From Anaerophaga thermohalophila DSM 12881 (GTDB lineage Bacteria > Bacteroidota > Bacteroidia > Bacteroidales > Marinilabiliaceae), in the NCBI RefSeq assembly GCF_000191885.1, contig NZ_AEWI01000005.1:1-64000 (forward strand): a stretch of DNA of 64,000 nt, in the 5' to 3' direction. Both the position numbers and the translations under genes were made by a program. This document shows positions 37,604 to 46,077 of the stretch, one piece after another (the stretch's first letter is position 1; each line of letters begins with the position of its first letter). Under the pieces are notes generated by a model, which saw only the letters and a list, made by a program, of their open reading frames with translations, searched no databases and was not told the origin of the DNA.

Positions 37604-37607
37604 AATG

Positions 37608-38585
37608 CTATTGTTTTGGTTTTATGCCTATGCTGTATTTATACTCAGGAATGCCACCAATAGGAATACTGTAAAACGGCATTAGCTCTCCGTATTGATT
37701 TTCCAGGAAGATGACAACATTATTGTCTTTCACCATTGGTGATTGTCGTTTTATCATCTGGATGTCCAACGAGCTGTTGTGTTCATCTTCAGTTATGGCA
37801 TGGCGGCTTTCCACCCATTCATCATCAGCCGAAGCTGCCAGTATTTCACCGTTTTTCGCCGGCGATATGATCCTGATAGATCCGTCAGAGTCCCAATCGA
37901 AATTGCTTTGCTTAATGGCAATAACATCCGATGTCATATAAGGATAGATATGTGAAACTTCTTTGACATCGTTGTGCAGTCTGAATTTGTATTTGAAGTA
38001 AAAAGCAAATGCTCCTTCAACGGGACGGTTTTCATCGCTTTCGGTCGTCAGGAAAAGGGTGTAGAGATTCCCGTCATCTCCGTCAATTCCTTCAATTATC
38101 ATTTTAAAAATGTACCCTCCGTATTCCGGCAGTAACTCTCCCTCTGTCGGATTAAAAGGGCCGAATGTGTACCAGCTTTTATTGTACCTTGGGTTGCCTG
38201 CAAATGTTTTTGAAGCCAGGAGGTTCCCGCTTTTATAGTTTCCTTGGAGGTTGGAACGACGCGCGTCCTCTTCGGAGCAGGTACCATCGCCGCCGTAAAC
38301 AGAAAAACGGGTGGTTGTGTCCCATTCACCTTTCTGCTCATCGATATCACTTCCGGTATCGGGATCAGATACTCTTATAAAAATAGGGCGATCATAATTC
38401 TCCGGTATCGAAAAAAATATGATTTGACAAAAATCGTCATCACCCCAGGCAGTATCTCCGTCACCACCAAAAGTGACCAGATAGGGGATGTTTTCATCAA
38501 TTGCAGGAACGGGTTGGGCAGATAGCGAGGACAGGTTAAAAAGGAAACTCAGAATGATGAAATATAACGTTGTTGTTGGTTTCAT
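37608..38585 (-). CDS. Secreted protein of unknown function in the T9SS operon
   Basis: 325 aa. A signal peptide (MKPTTTLYFIILSFLFNLSS, cleaved after SAQ) is followed by a beta-rich, acidic mature protein. FGGDGDTAWGDDDFCQIIFFSIPE and RVSDPDTGSDIDEQKGEWDT look like metal-binding or jelly-roll loops. It has only two cysteines after the signal peptide and no T9SS C-terminal domain. I do not recognise a family. It is 8 nt after the PD40/PKD gene and 4 nt before the SpoIIE gene, so it probably belongs to the same envelope complex. Confidence 0.6.
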   Translation of the reverse strand: MKPTTTLYFIILSFLFNLSSLSAQPVPAIDENIPYLVTFGGDGDTAWGDDDFCQIIFFSIPENYDRPIFIRVSDPDTGSDIDEQKGEWDTTTRFSVYGGDGTCSEEDARRSNLQGNYKSGNLLASKTFAGNPRYNKSWYTFGPFNPTEGELLPEYGGYIFKMIIEGIDGDDGNLYTLFLTTESDENRPVEGAFAFYFKYKFRLHNDVKEVSHIYPYMTSDVIAIKQSNFDWDSDGSIRIISPAKNGEILAASADDEWVESRHAITEDEHNSSLDIQMIKRQSPMVKDNNVVIFLENQYGELMPFYSIPIGGIPEYKYSIGIKPKQ

Positions 38586-38593
38586 AATGCTCT

Positions 38594-40009
38594 TTATTGA
38601 GGATCAGTCACTTCAATTTCTCTGAAAAAGCACACTTCCCGGTTATTCTTTAAACGGGTTGAACAGATGATCCTGTATCTGCCGGCTTTATGATATGTGT
38701 AATCAATTTTTTTGCCAATTCTTGTTTCTCCGTTGCCAAAATCCCAATAAAAAACCATATCTTCCGGTGGATTCTTATATCCACGAAGGGTTGCCTTCAG
38801 CTCCAACGTGAAGTTGGTGTTTATAGTATCGGGTGTTTCAAACCATATTTGTTTTTTTCTTTCAATTTTCAGGTTATACGAAGCAACTGAAAAAAGTTGT
38901 TCATTCAACAACGTATCTATTACATTAAGATTAATTTGATATTGTCCGGGCTGTTCGAAACAATGATCTACTTCGAGACCTGTTGCCTCATGTCCGTCTC
39001 CAAAGTCCCATCGATAAATGTAAGGCAGCGTGTCTGACTTAAAAGGTCCGTTTTCGAAAAAAGTGAAGCAAAAATTGTCTTCTTCTACTTTTTGAGGATC
39101 GGAACATGCAATTTGAGGGAATGAGAATTTGTATATGTCATCGTCGCCGTCTCTGTCCGAAGCAAAAAAGCCATGCTTTTCATCGGGTCCGATGTAACAG
39201 GAAAAGTCATTAAAAATAGTGTTGACAGGCTCGGGAAGCGGTACGGGTTTGCTGCCGGGAATATTCATATTGACGTAGTAAATGTCGAGGTTTCCTGCTC
39301 CGTTGTGCCCGTCGGAAGAAAAATAGAGTTTTCCTGACGGGTGAATAAAGGGGAACAATTCTTTTCCCGGCGTATTTATGTCAGGGCCGGTATTTTCGGG
39401 TGTACTCCAGCCGTCCGGGGTTCTATGTGAGACGTAAATATCGGTGTCGCCATATCCGTCTTCCATATCGGACACAAAAAATAACCGGTTTCCGTCGGCC
39501 GAAAGAGATGGCTGACCTATGGAAGCACTTGGAGGAACATCTATATTCAGCTTCTGATACCTGTTCCATGCTTTTTCTCTTTTTTGAGCAGTGTAGAGCG
39601 TTAACCGGTTGGGCCGGTTCTGACCGGATCGTCCCTGATATCGTTCCGAACGATTGTGAGTGGCTATAAGCATGGCGCCATTGGCCGAAAAAGTCAGAGG
39701 ACCGGCATTGTAACGTGGCTGGTCAGGCGGTGAAAAGAGTTCCGCCTTACCTGTTGTGCCGTCAGCATTAAGCGGGGTTCTGAAAATTCTGAAAAGAAGC
39801 TCATTATTTTGGTCAAGATAGGTAACAAACAGGTTGGTTCTGCGGTTTGATATAAAATAAAGCATGGAATCCTGTACCACCGGAGCAAACTCACTGGTTC
39901 CGGGATTGCTTATTTCTAATTTCCTGACGTCGATTCCCTGTCCGGGGGCTTCTATACCGGATAAGATGAGTAAAAACAGGACTAAGTATGGTGTTTTTTG
40001 CCAGGCCAT
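38594..40009 (-). CDS. PD40 propeller and tandem PKD-domain secreted protein
   Basis: 471 aa. A signal peptide (cleaved near APGQG) precedes PD40/WD40-like propeller repeats (about 40-290), such as QPSLSADGNRLFFVSDMEDG and LFPFIHPSGKLYFSSDGHNG. Two PKD-like domains follow: YRWDFGDGHEATGLEV (about 330) and YWDFGNGETRIGKKID (about 425). This resembles the periplasmic part of PorE/SprE-type T9SS proteins but lacks an OmpA peptidoglycan-binding domain. It lies between the PorP-like gene and the unknown secreted protein. Confidence 0.8.
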   Translation of the reverse strand: MAWQKTPYLVLFLLILSGIEAPGQGIDVRKLEISNPGTSEFAPVVQDSMLYFISNRRTNLFVTYLDQNNELLFRIFRTPLNADGTTGKAELFSPPDQPRYNAGPLTFSANGAMLIATHNRSERYQGRSGQNRPNRLTLYTAQKREKAWNRYQKLNIDVPPSASIGQPSLSADGNRLFFVSDMEDGYGDTDIYVSHRTPDGWSTPENTGPDINTPGKELFPFIHPSGKLYFSSDGHNGAGNLDIYYVNMNIPGSKPVPLPEPVNTIFNDFSCYIGPDEKHGFFASDRDGDDDIYKFSFPQIACSDPQKVEEDNFCFTFFENGPFKSDTLPYIYRWDFGDGHEATGLEVDHCFEQPGQYQINLNVIDTLLNEQLFSVASYNLKIERKKQIWFETPDTINTNFTLELKATLRGYKNPPEDMVFYWDFGNGETRIGKKIDYTYHKAGRYRIICSTRLKNNREVCFFREIEVTDPQ

Positions 40010-40021
40010 TGTGGTCAGTTT

Positions 40022-40927
40022 TTAAAAGAATTTGGGACTTGGGGTATTAATTGTGTACCCGAAATCGTACTGAATAGAAATTTCGTGGCTACCATGGTTG
40101 AAATTTCCAATATCACCCAGAGAATAGTCATACGAGTAGGCTACCCGAAGCTGCGGAATGATTTGCCAGCCAACATGAAAAACAATCTCTTCCCGGGTAC
40201 GGTAGGTGGCGCCGCCCCATATCATACTGTTATAGATTACAGAACCTGACAGGTCTGCCCAGGAGCCCGTATCCTGGTTCACTTTTAACAGGAACGATGG
40301 CTGGAAACTTAAATCCTGTGAAACATCAAAGAGATAACCGCCTGTGAAGAGAATATCCATTTTCTTCGGGTCGAATTCAGGGCCGTCTAATTTTTCGAAA
40401 TCGTGGGTGAAAAACTCGGGAATTGATATGCCCCCAAAGAAACGGTGATTGTAAATACTCCATCCGAACCCTGCCTGGGGGCCCGACGATGCCTCTTTAA
40501 TGCCGAATATTTCATCTTCCGCTTCTTCCAGTGTTACCTCATTCCAGTTGATGGAATAGCTGGAAAAACCTCCCGATACACTAAAAGCCATCCAGGTATA
40601 AGGGTTGACGTGCACGCGGTAAGTATATGAAAGCGATGCACCGAGATTGTTTTTGATGGCAAAAGTTTCGTTGAAGACCTGCAAACCGACGGCCATGTGA
40701 GGATTCTTTAATGGGGTGTGACCTGTAAAATACTGTGCATGTGGCGATTGTGGCATTCCTGCCCATTGCTTTCTAAAAGAGCCGAAGAGCGAAAGGACTT
40801 CACGCGATCCGGCAAAGGAAGTGTTAATGGCAAATCTGTTGTGCATGTATTGGCTAAGCGTCATTGCTTTCTGGCCGGATGCCGGAAGCATTACAAGCAG
40901 GAATATGATGATGGCAGTAATTTTCAT
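40022..40927 (-). CDS. Type IX secretion membrane protein, PorP/SprF family
   Basis: 301 aa. The signal peptide ends at GQKAMT, followed by the family hallmark SQYMHNRFAINTSFAGSRE (about 24-42), then a beta-barrel with GGFSSYSINW and DILFTGGYLFDVS and an aromatic C-terminus. PorP/SprF proteins help secrete or anchor type-B T9SS cargo at the cell surface, as SprF does for SprB in Flavobacterium johnsoniae. It lies 15 nt after the type-B cargo gene, which is the expected cargo-partner pairing. Confidence 0.93.
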   Translation of the reverse strand: MKITAIIIFLLVMLPASGQKAMTLSQYMHNRFAINTSFAGSREVLSLFGSFRKQWAGMPQSPHAQYFTGHTPLKNPHMAVGLQVFNETFAIKNNLGASLSYTYRVHVNPYTWMAFSVSGGFSSYSINWNEVTLEEAEDEIFGIKEASSGPQAGFGWSIYNHRFFGGISIPEFFTHDFEKLDGPEFDPKKMDILFTGGYLFDVSQDLSFQPSFLLKVNQDTGSWADLSGSVIYNSMIWGGATYRTREEIVFHVGWQIIPQLRVAYSYDYSLGDIGNFNHGSHEISIQYDFGYTINTPSPKFF

Positions 40928-40942
40928 ATCAGACAGACACGG

Positions 40943-42667
40943 TTAATTTCTTTTGATGATTAAATAATCCTGTACAGTTTTAATGCCTTCTCCTTTGAAC
41001 ACAAAATAGTAAACGCCACTGTCAAGCGGTTTGCCATTGTCGTCGGTGCCGCCCCAGGGTTCATCCTCGGAGTAATCTTTTTCATGATAGACCACAGCAC
41101 CGTTTTGGTCGAAAATGATCAATTCATTGTTGTCAATATGACGGGCTCCTTTTATCTTGAAATAGTCATTTTTCCCGTTGCCATTTGGTGATATTCCGGT
41201 ATAGTAGGTCAGTTTCTGAAGATGAAGAACGATCTGGTCAGATTCGGCAGGACAGACGCCGTTGGTTACCAACCACTCAATAGTAACGGGAGCGTTGTTA
41301 ATATTGGAAATAAGCGTGATTGTGTCGGACGGGTTGACAATGTTTCCACTCCCGGATACAATATACCATTCTCCTTTCCAGTCACCCGACAAGGTGTTGC
41401 TGAGAGGCGTTCTGGCGTGAAGGGTTGTTGAGTTCTTGTGATAGAGGGTATCCGTTTCACCGTTTGTAATTTCGGCTAAAGGTGGTTCGTCGAATCGTAC
41501 AATGCGGCTCTCGCTGGCAGAGCAATCTTTGTTTGTTTCCGTCCAGGTAACAATGTGTTCGCCCCAATCCAAAGCTTCAAAAACAGAGTCATTCGGATTG
41601 GTACTTCCAGAGAATGTTCCGGTTTGGGAGCTCCAATAACCATATTGGGCTTTTGCCGATAGCTGATGTGTGAGCACGATGTTTTTTACACCACAAACGG
41701 CTGTGTCATTCCCTGCATCGGGTGAGGGAAGAAGATCAATGACCGTGGCTTCATCAGAGATATCTTCCTGTAATGCCAGACAGCCGTTGTTGTCGCGGAC
41801 CCATAGAAATGAAAAGATTGTTTCACCATTGACGGTTACGGTTTCAGTGGTTGTAGTATTGGCTGATGTACCGTTGAGGACTTTCGAATCGCCGTCGGAA
41901 ATGGCATATTCCCAGGGGCCGTCTTCACCCTCAAACATAAGTTCGAGTGTAGCCGTCTGCTCTTCCGTACCGCATACTTCCGATGAGGTGGTTAACGATG
42001 CCGAGGGAGAGCCGCGAAGCAGGACATTAACCTCGTCTGTATTTGAGCAGGCTCCGTTTTCCTGGTGAAATACCAGCGGATAATTTCCTTTTTCAGGGGC
42101 TTCAAAGGTAGTATTGGGATCGCTCGTGTCCCGGAAAACCCCTTCGGCAGGATTTTGCCATGAGTAGTTGTTTGAGATGGGATCGGGGACAGCACTAAGG
42201 ACCGCCTGCAATCCGCAGGAATCGATATCGGCACCGGCGGAAGGATTTGGCATAGCCCAGTTGGTGAAGGATATCTCTTCACCGGAAAGTTGTTGCCCGT
42301 TATCTTTAGTCCAGTTTGTTATTGTATTGTCAAAGACTTCTAATATTTCAAAGGTACCTGTGGTGTCAGTTTTTCCTTCTTCTACCGGAAAGTTAAGGGT
42401 ATAGTTTTTTATGTATACACCGTCAACCAAATTTTCTTCGAATATTTGGTTGCTTTCGAATACTTCATTGTTATTTGGAAACTTCAGTGAATATGCAAAC
42501 GGATCATCACCGTAAAAGCGGATTTTCAGTTCAACAGTAATCTGGCCGGTATTGCAAACCTCAATATCCCCGGTTACAAATTCAGCATTCGGAGTTTGGG
42601 CCAGTGCACTGCTAAAGTAGCCCCAGAGCAGGATTGTTAAAATATATACCGGTTTAAGCTTCTTCAT
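40943..42667 (-). CDS. T9SS type-B cargo protein with gliding-motility-associated C-terminal domain
   Basis: 574 aa. A signal peptide (cleaved after ALAQ) is followed by a beta-rich ectodomain with immunoglobulin/SprB-repeat-like stretches and regular cysteine pairs. The C-terminal domain (about 485-574) has YYTGISPNGNGKNDYFKIKG, LIIFDQNGAVVYHE, YSEDEPWGGTDDNGKPLDSG and YYFVFKG, the CHU_C type-B signal. It is expected at the cell surface, where it may act as an adhesin. It is the first gene of the five-gene unit. Confidence 0.93.
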   Translation of the reverse strand: MKKLKPVYILTILLWGYFSSALAQTPNAEFVTGDIEVCNTGQITVELKIRFYGDDPFAYSLKFPNNNEVFESNQIFEENLVDGVYIKNYTLNFPVEEGKTDTTGTFEILEVFDNTITNWTKDNGQQLSGEEISFTNWAMPNPSAGADIDSCGLQAVLSAVPDPISNNYSWQNPAEGVFRDTSDPNTTFEAPEKGNYPLVFHQENGACSNTDEVNVLLRGSPSASLTTSSEVCGTEEQTATLELMFEGEDGPWEYAISDGDSKVLNGTSANTTTTETVTVNGETIFSFLWVRDNNGCLALQEDISDEATVIDLLPSPDAGNDTAVCGVKNIVLTHQLSAKAQYGYWSSQTGTFSGSTNPNDSVFEALDWGEHIVTWTETNKDCSASESRIVRFDEPPLAEITNGETDTLYHKNSTTLHARTPLSNTLSGDWKGEWYIVSGSGNIVNPSDTITLISNINNAPVTIEWLVTNGVCPAESDQIVLHLQKLTYYTGISPNGNGKNDYFKIKGARHIDNNELIIFDQNGAVVYHEKDYSEDEPWGGTDDNGKPLDSGVYYFVFKGEGIKTVQDYLIIKRN

Positions 42668-42732
42668 TGATGTACAATCTTTCCTTGCCGATGATGTTAT
42701 AAACGGGAACTAAAATAAATATGGCCCTGATA

Positions 42733-42740
42733 CAAATCTA
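42733..42740 (-). promoter_or_regulatory. -7 element for the T9SS-SpoIIE operon
   Basis: TAGATTTG on the minus strand, 66 nt before the first gene. No matching -33 TTTG is visible, which would fit an activated promoter. Confidence 0.4.
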
Positions 42741-42920
42741 ATAAAAAACTCCGTGAATTCAGTCGGATATTGTTCACGCTGTTATCAGAGTTGAATTTAG
42801 TAAATAAAAATGACGAGTTCATTAAAAAGTACATGAAAGTAGTTGATTTTTACACGATTCATTGTTTTTTTCTGATGTATTTCGGGCAAAAAGTCTTTTT
42901 AGGCGCCTTTATTACCCCTC

Positions 42921-43054
42921 AATAGTCCGTTAAAAAAGTCTAAACGCAGAGACACAATGACGCAAAGCTTTTATTATGAGAGAGCTGTCCTTCTGTGTTA
43001 TTGATTGTGTAAACAATTAATTATCAGGAACCTGTAAAAGTTTAACGGAGTATT
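42921..43054. repeat. Family E MITE-like element
   Basis: 134 bp, with terminal inverted repeats AATAGTCCGTTAAA and, from the right, AATACTCCGTTAAA. The interior has AACGCAGAGACACAATGACG. A second copy of identical length is nested at 45776-45909. Confidence 0.75.
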
Positions 43055-43194
43055 GACCCCTTTAATGAGCCATAAAAGATAGGTTGGTCACATCAATGCG
43101 TACCTGAGATAAGGTAGTGTACCTTCGCGAGATGCTTATGCATGGAGCCACAGTGGGATGGAGTGTTGGACTATTTACGGAATCTTGTGATGTT

Positions 43195-43379
43195 TTTACT
43201 ACACCATTTAAAACCTCTAATCATCTGAGAAACCAAAAACAGGGAACAGATTCTTCGTCGTTACCTCCTCAGAATGACATTAGACAGTCTGTCATTCTGA
43301 GCGGAGCGAAGAATCTAAGATCAATTAAAGCATGATAAGTTGCATTATTCCAATAATTTAGACTAATTTTATACAGATG
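43195..43379 (+). repeat. Family B long-form repeat with lost left end
   Basis: From ACACCATTTAAAACCTCTAA through the GATTCTTCGTCG / CGAAGAATC palindrome to TTTTATACAGATGAAA. The left GATGAAACGAGC end is missing. 43055-43194 holds no recognisable gene. Confidence 0.7.
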
Positions 43380-43575
43380 AAACGAGCATGACAAAGATTG
43401 TCACAAAAGAACATGTATAAAATTCAATCATGCGAGTTCCATCAGACCAATAACTTAGACTAATTTTATACTGATGAAACGAGCATGACAAGGTTTATCA
43501 CAAAAGTTGATGTATAGAATCAATCATGCGAGTTCCATCAGGCCAATGACTTAGACTTATTTTATACGGATGAAA
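43376..43575 (+). repeat. Two tandem family B short repeats
   Basis: Units at 43376-43472 and 43473-43575 follow the long form directly, giving three units in a row that share GATGAAA junctions. The first is close to consensus; the second differs more in its left half. A pyrimidine-rich simple repeat (CTTCTGCCTTCTGCC) lies at 43643-43672. Confidence 0.85.
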
Positions 43576-43685
43576 AATCTGTGTAAATCTGTGTCATCTG
43601 TGGTGCATCCTCAACCTCAATCAGGGTTCCGGGTTTCTAACTTCTGCCTTCTGCCTTCTCCCTTCTTCCTGTCGGTTACTAACCG

Positions 43686-45107
43686 CTATCGACTATTTTT
43701 TCGCAGAACTTCCCTCCGGAACTTTTTAAATTGCTCAATGAAGACATCCTGAAAGTTTTCGCCGGGAGCAGGAGCGGGCACCATGACCAGCTTCCCGTTG
43801 GGATCAATAAGATAGTATAAGGGAACTGCCTGAACATTGTAGTTGTTGATCAGGTTTCCCTGCATGGCAAAATATAAAAAATGCCATTTGAATGTATTTT
43901 CGGTTGCTTGTAAAAATTGTTTTGCCTGATCGAAGTCTTCGTTGACAATAACCGTAACGATATGCAGATCAGGCTGGAAATCATCATGAATTTTTTCCAA
44001 CAGTTTCAGGTCTTTTCGGCACGCATAATTTTCGGTGTGCAGAAAGTTGAGATACACAAATTTCCCTTCAAAATCTTTCAGCGATTTTTCTCCGCCCGAA
44101 AAATCAGGCAGACTGAACGCGGGAGCATCTTTCCCTTCCATCAATATACCTATTCGGTCGTGCAATGCGGCAGCTGTTTTGGATATGCGTTTTTGTCCGG
44201 AATTATCTGCGCATTGCTTCAGTAGGTGAAGGGCAACTTTCTGAGAGAGTATTTTTTCGTGATAACTTTCGTAGATGATCCACAGGGCCACCGCTTCACT
44301 AAAGTCGGGCCGGTGAAATATATCGCGCGATCTTACAGAATCCCTGACAGTAGGGTAACTTAGGGCGCTTTGAAAATGGTATTCACCAAAGAAGGTATGG
44401 CAATACCCGTTAAAAACTTCTTTAAAGGACGTCCAGTATGCCGGCATGTTGAACTGTACCGGTTTGTCTGAAAAATATTTTTTTATGACATCCTGTTCTT
44501 TGTTTCTGCCGGCAAGCATGGCAAGTCTTGCATAGCGAAAATGTTTGTGTTCCCGAAAAAAATCATTGTCCGAAGGAAAATCAGTTTCGAGCGAGTCGAT
44601 GACATCCTGAGCTAAAGATTTATTTTTGGTAGTGAGGAGCTTTACTGCATATTCGTTTAATTTAGTGTTGAAGGCCTGATCGAAATCCCGGATTTTTGCA
44701 TTCAGTCCGTTTGAATTTTCATTAAGTATTCCGATGACAACTTGTTCGTGTTTGAAAAAGGGATTTAGCTTTTGAGCCTGCGACAACGGGCTAAAGGGAG
44801 GCAGTTTGATGTGATACTCCTGTCCCGGAGTTAAATACATAAAACCTCTGAACCGGCCAATATCGGCAAAGGCGTAGGTTGTTTCTTCAAGTGGGAATGA
44901 AAAATCGAAAGCACCGTTGTCATCCACTTCTATGGTAAAAAGTTCTTCTTGCTGGTAATTTATAAAATTCTGATAACACCTGAAGACAATCGCGTAATTT
45001 CTGTACTCCGGTGCAGAGCCATATATTCTGACACTCCTGTTTTGGGCATTGATTGCCGTTGTCAGTAAAGACAAAGCAATGAAGTGAAAGAGTAGCTTTT
45101 TACACAT
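43686..45107 (-). CDS. TlpA/AhpC-TSA-like thioredoxin-fold protein lacking the redox CxxC
   Basis: 473 aa. A signal peptide (cleaved near INAQN) precedes a beta-sandwich-like N-terminal domain (30-110), a helical middle (120-310) and a thioredoxin fold (325-470, starting GKDAPAFSLPDFSG). The site that should be CxxC reads NYAC (360-363), with only one cysteine. The cis-proline loop AVP (427-429) is intact. It is probably periplasmic and not a normal disulphide reductase. It lies 66 nt after coaD on the same strand; the two may be co-transcribed. Confidence 0.75.
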   Translation of the reverse strand: MCKKLLFHFIALSLLTTAINAQNRSVRIYGSAPEYRNYAIVFRCYQNFINYQQEELFTIEVDDNGAFDFSFPLEETTYAFADIGRFRGFMYLTPGQEYHIKLPPFSPLSQAQKLNPFFKHEQVVIGILNENSNGLNAKIRDFDQAFNTKLNEYAVKLLTTKNKSLAQDVIDSLETDFPSDNDFFREHKHFRYARLAMLAGRNKEQDVIKKYFSDKPVQFNMPAYWTSFKEVFNGYCHTFFGEYHFQSALSYPTVRDSVRSRDIFHRPDFSEAVALWIIYESYHEKILSQKVALHLLKQCADNSGQKRISKTAAALHDRIGILMEGKDAPAFSLPDFSGGEKSLKDFEGKFVYLNFLHTENYACRKDLKLLEKIHDDFQPDLHIVTVIVNEDFDQAKQFLQATENTFKWHFLYFAMQGNLINNYNVQAVPLYYLIDPNGKLVMVPAPAPGENFQDVFIEQFKKFRREVLRKNSR

Positions 45108-45173
45108 TATTATAACCTAACATTTTCAGGAATTCAGTATCCTGACCTTTTAATTTGCACGAATCATGCCAGG

Positions 45174-45656
45174 TTATTGTTCCCGGCTGACTCTGGCTAC
45201 CTGTATTTTTATTTTATCGGGAATAAACCTTGAAGCATCACCGCCATGTTTAAGAATATCACGGATTATAGAGGAGTTTACAGGCGTATGCTCGGGCGAG
45301 GTAAGCAGAAAGACGCTGTCAATGCCCGACATTGCCTTGTTTACCTGCGCAATGGCACGCTCATATTCGAAGTCGGCTGCTGTTCTGATGCCTCTGAGTA
45401 TGAAATTACAACCCAGTTCTTTTGCAAAATCAACTGTTAAACCTTCGTATGAAACGACTTCAATTCGGTTTTCGCCGGCAAAAACCGAGTTTATCCATTC
45501 TATTCGCTGTGAAACCGGGAAAAAATCTTTCTTGTTTGCATTGAACCCTATGGCGATAAAGATTTTGTCAAACAAGTTTAGCCCCCTGCGGACAATATTT
45601 TCATGACCAACCGTGAAGGGATCGAACGAACCGGGGAAAATTGCTGTTTTTTGCAT
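45174..45656 (-). CDS. coaD: Phosphopantetheine adenylyltransferase
   Basis: 160 aa. It transfers AMP to 4'-phosphopantetheine, the fourth step of coenzyme A synthesis. The nucleotidyltransferase motif is GSFDPFTVGHENIVRRG (about 9-25). FILRGIRTAADFEYE and the C-terminal VNSSIIRDI, the family ISSTxxR-like motif, are conserved. The length is typical. Confidence 0.96.
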   Translation of the reverse strand: MQKTAIFPGSFDPFTVGHENIVRRGLNLFDKIFIAIGFNANKKDFFPVSQRIEWINSVFAGENRIEVVSYEGLTVDFAKELGCNFILRGIRTAADFEYERAIAQVNKAMSGIDSVFLLTSPEHTPVNSSIIRDILKHGGDASRFIPDKIKIQVARVSREQ

Positions 45657-45760
45657 GCCTCCGTTTTTCAGTTTTTATTGACGCTGTAAAAATTCAAAAA
45701 ATAAGTCAAACCACCAATTTGTTGGCATATATTTCGGATAATGGCTGTGTTCTAAGTCGT

Positions 45761-46061
45761 GCTGTCTATAAAGTAAATAGTCGATTTTAAAAAGCCTAAA
45801 CGCAGAGACGCAATGACGCAAAGTTTTTATTATGAGAGAATTGTGGTTTGTGCCGTTCATTGTGTAAGCAATTAATTTTCAGACATCCGTAAAAGTTTAA
45901 CGGAGTATTATAAGGTAATATTTGTTGCGTTAGCCCAAAATGGAGTTTACTTATCGTAAGTGAGTAAACTCCGTGTTTTCGGACTTCGCAAGCCTTGTAA
46001 TCGCCACTTTTTGAACAGACACATGAGTTGTTACAACTTTTCCCTGCTTTATAGACGAGCA
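45761..46061 (-). repeat. Family D element with a nested family E copy
   Basis: 301 bp between two direct copies of CTAAGTCGT (45752-45760 and 46062-46070). The ends are GCTGTCTATAAAG and CTTTATAGACGAGCA. The family E copy occupies 45776-45909, just inside one end; the rest matches family D in reverse (TTTTGAACAGACACATGAG, GGAGTTTACTTATC hairpin). Confidence 0.78.
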
Positions 46062-46077
46062 CTAAGTCGTATACTAT

